The translations under genes and the position numbers were made by a program. From Sphingomonadales bacterium (GTDB lineage Bacteria; Pseudomonadota; Alphaproteobacteria; Sphingomonadales; Sphingomonadaceae), in the NCBI GenBank assembly GCA_028871475.1, contig JAGWMZ010000034.1, positions 1 through 38,238 of the forward strand: a DNA stretch of 38,238 nt, written 5' to 3'. The notes under the pieces were generated by a model, which saw only the letters and a list, made by a program, of their open reading frames with translations, was not told the origin of the DNA and did not search any database. Shown here in pieces: positions 8,306 to 15,141 of this stretch. How positions within the stretch are numbered: the stretch's first letter is position 1; each line of letters opens with the position of its first letter.

Positions 8306-9172
8306 TCACAGGGAGAGTATCCGTCTCGGATCAATCTTGCCGCGGGTCAGGTCGCGCAGTGCCAGCCAGTTGCCCATCAGGCGCCCGCGCCGGTCGATAT
8401 GGGGTTCCGGGCGCAGGCTGTGCAGCAGGTTGGCCGCGACATTGCATGTAAGAATGCGCCAGCCATGCAGCAGCCGGATCGTTCCCTTGCGCCGCAAATA
8501 GATGACATTGGCGATTTGCGAATAGCCAAGCCGCAGGCCCGAGGTGCGCCCGCCGCGCACGCCCAGGTGAATGCCCGTCAGGCGATGCGTGCGATAGAGC
8601 ATGCCATGGCGCCCCAGCCGCGTGCTGAAGTCGACATCCTCCTGCCAGCCGTAAAGCGGCAGCGTCTCGTCGAAACGCAGTTGTGGATTGGCGCTGAGCC
8701 GGATCGCCATGTTGCACCCGTAGAGCCATGCGGTCCGCGCGCTGTGGGCGGGTGGCTGTTCCTGCAGAACGTCGAGACGGTGCACGGCCTGCTCAAAGTC
8801 CAGCGCGCCGGTCTGTGCGCCATCGCACACCAGCAGGCCGGTCAGGCCGACGAGCTCCGGGTTGGCGCTCATCTCGCGCTCGACCTGCTCAAGGAAATCA
8901 TGCGCTGGCACGAAATCATCGTCGAAGAACACCACGACATCACTTTTGCCCGCCAGAACGGCCAGCGCGGCGTTGCGCTGCATGCACAATCCCTTGGGTG
9001 CGATGATGATCTGCAGGTTGGGCGCGGCGCCTTCCACGCCTGCCACATCGGCGGGGCAGGTGCCCACCACCACGATCCCGTCGGGCTGGCGCGTCTGGCC
9101 GGCCAGGCGCTTGACGACCTTGCCCAGGACGGCCGCCCGGCCGGTTGTCGCAAAGATCACATGAATCCGCAT
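8306..9172 (-). CDS. GT2-family glycosyltransferase
   Basis: 288-residue GT-A fold glycosyltransferase of family GT2. The N-terminus MRIHVIFATTGRAAVLGKVV is the nucleotide-binding strand-loop of the family. DVVVFFDDDFVPAHDFL (about residues 80-96) holds the metal-binding DXD-type motif, and GWQEDVDFSTRLGRHG contains the ED motif expected near the catalytic base. I chose ATG 9172 because it has a GAGGCGG ribosome site and the family domain begins at once; the frame stays open upstream to 9274 but that part is not family-like. It is the first gene of a two-gene operon with the GT4 gene at 7166. Presumed role: adding one sugar to the EPS repeat unit. Confidence 0.9.
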   Translation of the reverse strand: MRIHVIFATTGRAAVLGKVVKRLAGQTRQPDGIVVVGTCPADVAGVEGAAPNLQIIIAPKGLCMQRNAALAVLAGKSDVVVFFDDDFVPAHDFLEQVEREMSANPELVGLTGLLVCDGAQTGALDFEQAVHRLDVLQEQPPAHSARTAWLYGCNMAIRLSANPQLRFDETLPLYGWQEDVDFSTRLGRHGMLYRTHRLTGIHLGVRGGRTSGLRLGYSQIANVIYLRRKGTIRLLHGWRILTCNVAANLLHSLRPEPHIDRRGRLMGNWLALRDLTRGKIDPRRILSL

Positions 9173-9279
9173 GTCCGCCTCAACTCGCTCTAGCGGCCCG
9201 GATTGCCTGCGCCTGTCCGGCAAGGGCAAGCGAAGCCTTATGCTTTCGCCTAGCCTTGCGGTTTCGCGCTGCATCCCTT

Positions 9280-9302
9280 GCCGCGAGGAGAAACCTCGTG
9301 GC
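9280..9302 (-). repeat. Hairpin in the leader of the GT2 gene
   Basis: GCCGCGAGG and CCTCGTGGC, separated by AGAAA, form a 9-bp stem with one G-T pair. It lies about 110 bases upstream of the leftward GT2 start, in a 265-base gap that holds no gene. No T-run follows on the reverse strand, so it may be a leader structure rather than a terminator. Confidence 0.35.
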
Positions 9303-9437
9303 GGCCTTGGTCGTATGAATTTATAGGCGTGAACCGCGACCGAGAAGGAAACTAAAGGATATATCCCGAAGGGTTACGGCACGGGGGAATGGGCCTTTTT
9401 GCCCGAGGCGCACCACCGACTGCCGGGCGGGAGGCTT

Positions 9438-9686
9438 TCAGTTGATGCGTTTTTCCGTCTCGATCTGGTCGGCAAGGCTGCGAAACAGCCCCGGCAATTC
9501 CGCGCGCAATCCGAACATCTCATAGACGTTCATGGTTGCCCCCAGCATGGCCATCGCAATCTCGGAGGCGGGAGAACCATTGTGAATGATGCGGGCATAG
9601 CTGTCGGTGAAGGCCTGCACGACTTCGGAAAAATCCGGGAAGTCGATGGTATATTGGTCCGTCAACGGCGATTTCCTTTCCGTCAT
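9438..9686 (-). CDS. Small conserved-looking hypothetical protein (82 aa)
   Basis: An 82-residue acidic, probably helical protein with no signal peptide, membrane segment or recognised motif. It starts MTERKSPLTDQYTIDFPDF and ends in a charged EKRIN tail. The sequence has the composition of a folded small protein (hydrophobic positions spaced as in amphipathic helices) and normal start context, so I take it as real, but I do not recognise it. It stands alone on the reverse strand between two glycosyltransferase units, 265 bases upstream of the GT2 gene. A large palindrome lies about 90 bases upstream of its start and could govern its promoter. A regulatory or accessory role in the EPS locus is only a guess from position. 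Confidence 0.6.
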   Translation of the reverse strand: MTERKSPLTDQYTIDFPDFSEVVQAFTDSYARIIHNGSPASEIAMAMLGATMNVYEMFGLRAELPGLFRSLADQIETEKRIN

Positions 9687-10435
9687 TGTCCGACTTGCCT
9701 GTCGCTCGTCAATGGCATGGGCTGCTCGTTGTGAAGGTTGATCGTTGTTAATCGGGGCATCAATCTGTGCGAAGTGAATATTGATCCAGAGATCTCTATC
9801 AATATCTCATTGAATATAGCGAGAAATATCTCGTATAACTCATATTAAATCACGAAAAATAAACCTTGGCTGAATGCTGCCAGGTATATTTGCCAAATCT
9901 ACATCACATTATCGAAATTTCATTATTTTATACAGGATTGCGCCCCTTCTGTCCTGTCGCAATAAATCCAAAACCGTGGAAAACTTTTTGACCCGCTCAA
10001 CGCCCTCAGCCCTCGCCAGGCCAACGCGGCCGCGCTGGCTCTTGCCGGGGAAAGCTGCGGAGCGCCGCCAGATATGTGTAAAATTGTCTTGTAACGTGAT
10101 GGGGTGATGTGATCGGGGCGCCTGTTCCCGTTTGAGGGCGCGTTGAGTTCTCGTCTCTTTCTTGGTGAGGAATGTAATACGATGCCGATCGAGAGAAAAG
10201 TGGAGTTTGCATACTCTCGAATGATTAGCCTCCTGGCAGCGGGGGTGTGAATCAAGTGGTACGGCGGAAGGGGTAGGTGCCTTTGCGTCAAAGAGGGGCA
10301 CTATCCGTTTGCGCCAATGCCCGGGCGGGGCGGTGGTCGTATGAATCCTTGCAAGCCAGAGCATGGCGCTGCGAAAACCGCGTGGCGCCGTGGCTGGCGT
10401 TGTTGCCTTTGGCCCGCCGCGGAGACCAGCGCATC
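9687..10435. other. Long AT-rich intergenic region
   Basis: About 750 bases without a supportable gene; the short frames here translate to low-quality sequence. Bases 9740-9960 are unusually AT-rich for this locus. Besides the large palindrome at 9778-9805 there are CGAGA-AATA-TCTCG at 9820-9833 and a 7-bp inverted repeat, TCGAGAG (10189-10195) with CTCTCGA (10214-10220). These look like promoter/operator elements for the divergent genes at 9438 and 10436. Confidence 0.5.
9778..9805. promoter_or_regulatory. Large near-perfect palindrome, candidate operator
   Basis: The arms ATATTGAT and ATCAATAT flank a perfect 10-bp palindrome AGAGATCTCT, with a two-base CC bulge on the left side only, so 13 bases pair with 13. 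It sits in the AT-rich divergent region about 92 bases upstream of the 82-residue gene. A dimeric regulator site is the natural reading; the protein is unknown. Confidence 0.55.
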
Positions 10436-11536
10436 GTGCGAATTATCCATCTCCTCAACCATTCCTATAAAGCCAATGGCCATGTCGAGGTGGCGGTGGA
10501 TCTGGCCTGCGAACAGGCCCGGCTTGGCCATGAGGTGTTCCTTGTGGCAGGACCGGGCAACTTCGACGCCGTTCTGGCAAGGCATGGGGTCACGTTTGTC
10601 GAATTGCCGGCGGGGGGGCTGCGCCATGTCTCGGTGGTGATGCCGGCGCTGTTGCGCGCCTTGCGGGCAATCCGGCCTGATATCGTGCATGCCCATATGG
10701 TCGCCAGCGCGATCCTGGCGCGCATGGCGCGGCCCTTGTTCCGTTATCGGCTGATCACCACGCTGCACAACTCCTTCGATCGGCAGAGCCGTCTGATGGG
10801 GCTGGGCAATCTGGTCATTGCGGTCAGTGATGCCGTGCGCCGCGAGATGGTGGACAAGGGCATTGCCCCGCGCAAGCTGCGCGTCGTGCACAATGGCACA
10901 GTCAATGGCGCGCGGCGCAGTGCTTCGCCCGAAACCATCATGCCATTGGCGCATCCGGCGATCGTCACCGTTGCCGGGTTGCACCCGCGCAAGGCGATCG
11001 ATACGCTGATCGCGGCCTTTGCCAGCGTTCGGGACAGGGGGCTGCTCGCCAATCTCTATATCGTGGGCGAAGGGCCGCAAGAGCGGGAGCTGGAACAGCT
11101 GGCCGCGGCAACCGGCCATGGCGAGGCGATCCATTTTCTGGGCTATTCGGCCGATCCGCGCCAGGTGATGGGCGGGGCAGACATTTTCGTGCTGCCCTCG
11201 CTGGCCGAACCTTGTGCCCTGGCGCTGATCGAGGCGCGGCAGATGGGGTGTGCCTGCCTTGCCAGCGATGTCGGCGGCAATCCTGAAATTCTGGAATTCG
11301 GCAAGAGCGGTCAATTGTTCGCGCCTGGAAACGCGGCGGAACTGGCCGATCTTCTCATGAGGCTGATCGAGGAGCCGGCAGAACTGGCCAGCCTGCGCGC
11401 CGCGGCACGCAGCGGCTGGGCCTATTGGACGGTGGAGCGGATGGCGCGCGAAACCATCGCCGTCTATCAGGAAGCGATCAGCCCGTCGCGCCAGCCGGCG
11501 CGGGCGCTGGCCGGGAAACAGGCAGTGCCGCAATGA
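10436..11536 (+). CDS. GT4-family glycosyltransferase
   Basis: About 366 residues from GTG 10436. GT-B fold, family GT4: the N-terminal domain begins VRIIHLLNHSYKANGHVEVA and the donor domain contains VAGLHPRKAIDTLI, YIVGEGPQERELEQLA and LPSLAEPCALALIEARQMGC. In the last motif the EX7E pair is recognisable as the family signature. I chose the GTG because a GGAGA lies 10 bases upstream and the family domain starts there. The frame is open to GTG 10277, but those 53 residues are Arg-rich and unlike the family. The stop overlaps the GH16 start by four bases (ATGA), so the two are translationally coupled. Presumed role: one sugar addition in EPS repeat-unit assembly. Confidence 0.88.
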   Translation: MRIIHLLNHSYKANGHVEVAVDLACEQARLGHEVFLVAGPGNFDAVLARHGVTFVELPAGGLRHVSVVMPALLRALRAIRPDIVHAHMVASAILARMARPLFRYRLITTLHNSFDRQSRLMGLGNLVIAVSDAVRREMVDKGIAPRKLRVVHNGTVNGARRSASPETIMPLAHPAIVTVAGLHPRKAIDTLIAAFASVRDRGLLANLYIVGEGPQERELEQLAAATGHGEAIHFLGYSADPRQVMGGADIFVLPSLAEPCALALIEARQMGCACLASDVGGNPEILEFGKSGQLFAPGNAAELADLLMRLIEEPAELASLRAAARSGWAYWTVERMARETIAVYQEAISPSRQPARALAGKQAVPQ

Positions 11537-12330
11537 AACTGGCGGTTGGCCTGTTGGCGCTGTCCACGGTGCTGGCGCCGGGCACCGCCACAGCGCCTGC
11601 GCCGCATCCCGACATCGACCTGTCGCAATTCACGCTGACCTTTGCCGAGGATTTCGACACGCTGAGCGTGAGCGCATGGGGCGACGGGCACAGCCGCTGG
11701 ATCGCGCATACGCCATGGGCGGGCGATTTTGGCGATGCGCAGTTTACCGACCCGGAAAAAGGTTTTCCCTTCACGGTGAAGGATGGTGTTCTGCGTATCG
11801 AGGCGCGCAAGGATGTGGGGCGCCCATGGCGCTCCGGGCTCCTCTCGGCGCTTGACCCCAAGGATCGTGGCTTTTGCCAGCAATACGGCTATTTCGAGGC
11901 ACGCATGAAAATGCCGCCGGGGCCGGGCGTCTGGCCCTCCTTCTGGCTGATTGGCCGTGACAAGTCGAAGGGATCGGCCGAGATCGATGTGATCGAATAT
12001 TACGGTCACGAGCCGGCCCATTACGTCTCGACATGGCATGTCTGGAAACAGCAGTTCGGCCAGCCCAACGAGGATGGCCGCTTTGTCGGCGATGTGCCTG
12101 CCGGCAGCCTGACCACGCAGTTTCACACTTACGGCGTCGAAGTGACAGCCACGCAGGTCCGTTTCTATGTCGACCGGCATGAAACATGGCGCGTGCCCGC
12201 GCCGCCCAGCTATCAGTCCTGCCTCTATCCGCTGGTCGATCTGGCACTGGGGTCCGGCTGGCCGATCAAGGACACGCCCAACCCATCCTATCTCTGGGTC
12301 GATTACATCCACGTCTATCGCCGCCGTTAG
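11533..12330 (+). CDS. Secreted GH16 beta-glucanase-type glycanase
   Basis: 265-residue exported glycoside hydrolase of family 16 (jelly-roll endo-beta-glucanase/galactanase clan). The start at ATG 11533 overlaps the preceding stop and opens a signal peptide (LAVGLLALSTVLAPGTATA). The catalytic signature EIDVIE is intact: Glu150 nucleophile, Asp152, Glu155 acid/base, in the laminarinase-like form with the extra bulge residue. GYFEARMKMPPGPGVWPSFW upstream is also family-typical. In EPS loci such enzymes (ExoK/ExsH in rhizobia) trim or size the nascent polymer, so the likely substrate is this locus's own polysaccharide, which would then contain beta-1,3 or beta-1,4 glucosyl/galactosyl links. 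It is convergent with the flippase gene, the two stop codons sharing TTAG. Confidence 0.9.
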   Translation: MKLAVGLLALSTVLAPGTATAPAPHPDIDLSQFTLTFAEDFDTLSVSAWGDGHSRWIAHTPWAGDFGDAQFTDPEKGFPFTVKDGVLRIEARKDVGRPWRSGLLSALDPKDRGFCQQYGYFEARMKMPPGPGVWPSFWLIGRDKSKGSAEIDVIEYYGHEPAHYVSTWHVWKQQFGQPNEDGRFVGDVPAGSLTTQFHTYGVEVTATQVRFYVDRHETWRVPAPPSYQSCLYPLVDLALGSGWPIKDTPNPSYLWVDYIHVYRRR

Positions 12331-13859
12331 GGCGTGGTGGATGGTTCGCAGGGGCGCGCCCGGCCCGACGGGCGAAGCCGCTTGACGATAAACGCCATGG
12401 CATAGCGTTCGATGCCCTCGGGCGAGCCGGTCGATGACCAGCACAGAAGATGCGTGGCAAGATAGACCGCCGCTCCCATCGGCACCGCCAGCATCAAGTA
12501 GAGCGCGCTGGGGCCGATCCCCTGCCCATGGGGGAAGAGATGGCGTACCAGCGCCAGAGCGCCGGTCATGGCCAGGCCGCTCACCAGGCTGCGCCAGCTT
12601 CCCGCCACCAGCCACGTCACCGAGATGTCGAACAGCTTCCTGACCGAAAGCAGGCAGATGCCGGCCAGCAGGATTTCCGAGGCGATCAGTGCGTAAACCG
12701 CCCCTTGCAGCCCGGCCAGCGCGATCATCACGATGGTGGCGGGGAAGCGGAAGAGGAAATCGTAAAGGTTGCGCTGGAACACCAGATCGGGCCGCCCGAT
12801 GGCGTAGAAGAGGTTGGTCGTGACGCTGGAATAGAGCGCGGGGATCAGCGCCAGCGAGACCAGCGAGAAGATCGAGGCGGCCGAGGCCCATTTCGCACCC
12901 AGCAGGATGGCCACGATCTCCTTGCCGACCATCGCCTGCCCCAGCCCCACCGGCAGGCCGATGGCCATGGTCGCGCTGGTGACCTTGCCATAGGCGCGCA
13001 CCAGCCGCGCCTTGTCGCCGCTGGTGGCCGAAAGGCCTGCGACGATGGGGCGCATCAGCGTTTCGATCACCACTTTCACCATGGTTCCGGCAAAGTCGCG
13101 CGCGGCGGTGAACAGGCCCAGGTCGTAATGCGAGACCATCTTGCCCAGCACGAAGCGGTCGGTCTGCCAGTTGAGCGCGCTGCAGATCTGGCCGGCCAGG
13201 CCCCAGCCCATATAGCCATAGAACAGCCGGCGATGGCGCAGGGTGAAGGCCGGCCGGAAGGGGCAGATCACATAGGATGAGAGCATGAAGAACAGCGGCG
13301 CGGCGATGGCACCAATGGCAATGGCCCAATAGCTGCGCGTCATCAGCCCGACCGCCACGGCCAGCGCCAGCGCGGCGATCTTGCCGATCAGGTCAGCGGT
13401 GGCCTCAGGCATGAAATCGAGATGTTTGAAGCAGAGCACCATCTTGGGGCTGCGGGCGCTGCGCAGCAGCGGCACGACGGAGAGCGCGCAGATCAGCCCG
13501 GTGAGGTGATCGTCGCGATAGAAACGCGCCAACGGGACCGCCGCCGCCATCAGCACCGCCATGATGGCAAGCCCGCGCAGCAAGGTGATGGTGAATGCGG
13601 TGTTGAGATGGCTGCGCGTGATCACGGGCACCTGAAGCAGGGCCAAGCCGGTCTGCAGTTCCAGCACGGTCTCGATGATCTGGATGGTCGAGATGGCGAT
13701 GGCCACGCGCCCGAAGTCGGAGGGCAGCAGGCAGCGCGTCAGCACCATCAGGATGATGACGTCCATCGACTTGATGGCGAGGCGATTGACCAGCAGGAAT
13801 GCACTGCCCGATGTCACCTTGTCGTGCAGGTCGGGCGCGGCGTCTTTCTTTGTCATCAT
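12327..13859 (-). CDS. Wzx-type polysaccharide flippase
   Basis: 510-residue polytopic membrane protein of the MOP superfamily, WzxC-like (polysaccharide biosynthesis/oligosaccharide flippase). About 12-14 hydrophobic helices can be traced, and the N-terminus (KVTSGSAFLLVNRLAIKSMDVIILMVLTR) with LPSDFGRVAIAIS is typical of the family. It should flip the undecaprenyl-pyrophosphate-linked EPS repeat unit to the periplasmic face. Two ATGs open the frame (MMTKK). It lies 51 bases downstream of the phosphopantetheinyl transferase gene on the same strand, so the two are probably co-transcribed. Its TAA stop shares bases with the TAG of the convergent GH16 gene. Confidence 0.92.
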   Translation of the reverse strand: MMTKKDAAPDLHDKVTSGSAFLLVNRLAIKSMDVIILMVLTRCLLPSDFGRVAIAISTIQIIETVLELQTGLALLQVPVITRSHLNTAFTITLLRGLAIMAVLMAAAVPLARFYRDDHLTGLICALSVVPLLRSARSPKMVLCFKHLDFMPEATADLIGKIAALALAVAVGLMTRSYWAIAIGAIAAPLFFMLSSYVICPFRPAFTLRHRRLFYGYMGWGLAGQICSALNWQTDRFVLGKMVSHYDLGLFTAARDFAGTMVKVVIETLMRPIVAGLSATSGDKARLVRAYGKVTSATMAIGLPVGLGQAMVGKEIVAILLGAKWASAASIFSLVSLALIPALYSSVTTNLFYAIGRPDLVFQRNLYDFLFRFPATIVMIALAGLQGAVYALIASEILLAGICLLSVRKLFDISVTWLVAGSWRSLVSGLAMTGALALVRHLFPHGQGIGPSALYLMLAVPMGAAVYLATHLLCWSSTGSPEGIERYAMAFIVKRLRPSGRARPCEPSTTP

Positions 13860-13910
13860 GGTCTCGGTCGGCCGCGCGCATGGGGGAGGCGGCAGGTCTG
13901 GCGGGCGGTA

Positions 13911-14750
13911 TCAGGCTGCATGGGAGAACTTTTCAACCCCTGGACGATGGGCATGGCCAAAACGCCAGCGGGCAATATCGCCCCAGCCGGGCGTAACGCG
14001 CGTGAGGCCGGGCGATCCGCTTTCGGTAAAGGCGAAACTGTCGAGCCCCTGGTCGAGCCCTTCGCCGGTCGCCTTGATGAAGGCCTCGCCCAATGTCCAG
14101 TAGCGGAAGAACAGGTCCAGCCGGTCCTCGACATTGCGGGTGGCGGCAAAGGCCTTGAGTGCTTCGGGCGCCATCAGGCTGGTGATCAGGCGGCGCATGT
14201 CGGGCAAGGGGCGCACGCGCTCCACATCCACCCCCACGGGGCTGCCGGACAGGGCCACCGCCACCAGCCCGCGCGTATGGCTGATGTTGAAATGAAGCCT
14301 CTCTGCCAGCCCCGGCGGGGTGTGGCTGGCGCATAGCACGGGCTTGCCCTTGGCCCCTGTGGCGAAACGGATCTGCCTTGGTCCCTCGCCCAGAATGCGG
14401 CCCAGCAGCAGGCGAAGCCCGGCATGGGCCGCGCAATAGCTCCACCTGTCCTCCTCGAAACGGAATTGCGCGGCGCGTGCCAGCTCGGCATCGCTCAGGC
14501 AATCGGCCATGTTCAGCCGGGTGAGCGTTTCAGCATCTGCCTGCGGGCCGGTTTGGCCCCGGCCCGCGGCGGCCGGCATGCCAAGCCACAGCCAGAGATC
14601 CTCGCGCGCGGGCAGGCCCGGTCCTGCTGCCTCAAGGCAATGGAGCGGGCGCAGCCGCACCTGCCGTGCCTGCGCCATGTCGAGCGCCCAGGATGCGGCA
14701 TGGCCGGGAAAATCGAGAGCATGCGTGACGGTACGGATCGTCGTTTCCAT
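13911..14750 (-). CDS. Sfp-type 4'-phosphopantetheinyl transferase
   Basis: 279-residue phosphopantetheinyl transferase that should convert the apo carrier domains of the adjacent NRPS/PKS proteins to the holo form using CoA. Family motifs are GVDVE (Asp175, Glu177, Mg binding) and WTLGEAFIKATGEGL (Glu222). In the second motif the usual Lys-Glu pair is Gly-Glu (Gly221); the metal-binding Glu is kept. The start ATG 14750 has an AAGG ribosome site; the frame runs upstream to 14864 but is not family-like there. It diverges from the A-PCP gene and leads the flippase gene, so the activating enzyme of the peptide pathway shares a transcript with an EPS export gene. Confidence 0.9.
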   Translation of the reverse strand: METTIRTVTHALDFPGHAASWALDMAQARQVRLRPLHCLEAAGPGLPAREDLWLWLGMPAAAGRGQTGPQADAETLTRLNMADCLSDAELARAAQFRFEEDRWSYCAAHAGLRLLLGRILGEGPRQIRFATGAKGKPVLCASHTPPGLAERLHFNISHTRGLVAVALSGSPVGVDVERVRPLPDMRRLITSLMAPEALKAFAATRNVEDRLDLFFRYWTLGEAFIKATGEGLDQGLDSFAFTESGSPGLTRVTPGWGDIARWRFGHAHRPGVEKFSHAA

Positions 14751-15141
14751 GAAAAGAACCTTGTGCCGGAACCGTGCGCATCGAAACCATGTGCGTGACC
14801 GCCACAGTCGGAAGCAGGCCGCGCGCGAAGCCTGCTTGATCCTGACAGACTTCGCATAAACCATCGCTGCTGCAAGAGAGCATCAGTCTAAGCCCCTGCC
14901 CCGATAGTGGTATGGCCGATGAATGGCTTCAGCCACCCATAATAGTAATTAGCGCCGCGACTTGAGCGCCATACACTGCAAATCGGGCGCGATTGTCGGG
15001 TGAAATGTTGCGATGCGATGCAAGACCATCGTTTCGTTCCTTTTCCGCCCTGTGCTCGCGCCCTGTTTTGACAGGATTGGCGGTTTTTGCCGCGCATGGT
15101 TGGTATCGCCTGCGGGCCGGGAGCAGCAACAGGGTATGGTG
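14751..15141. other. Divergent promoter region between PPTase and NRPS genes
   Basis: About 390 bases without a supported gene. It must hold promoters for the leftward PPTase-flippase unit and the rightward NRPS/PKS operon. I see TGGCT-TC-AGCCA at 14924-14935 as a possible operator, and AT-rich CATAATAGTAATTAG at 14937-14951, but no clean -35/-10 pair. The NRPS frame is open from ATG 15013; those 41-43 extra residues are not family-like. Confidence 0.4.

Noticed and set aside
7625..9193. Long forward frame (522 codons) opposite GT4 and GT2 genes
   Set aside because: The reverse frames have clear glycosyltransferase motifs; the forward translation is rich in Gln, His and Arg without motif.
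9909..10364. Reverse frame of 151 codons in the AT-rich gap
   Set aside because: No start context, low-complexity Arg/His-rich translation, and it covers repeats and probable promoters.
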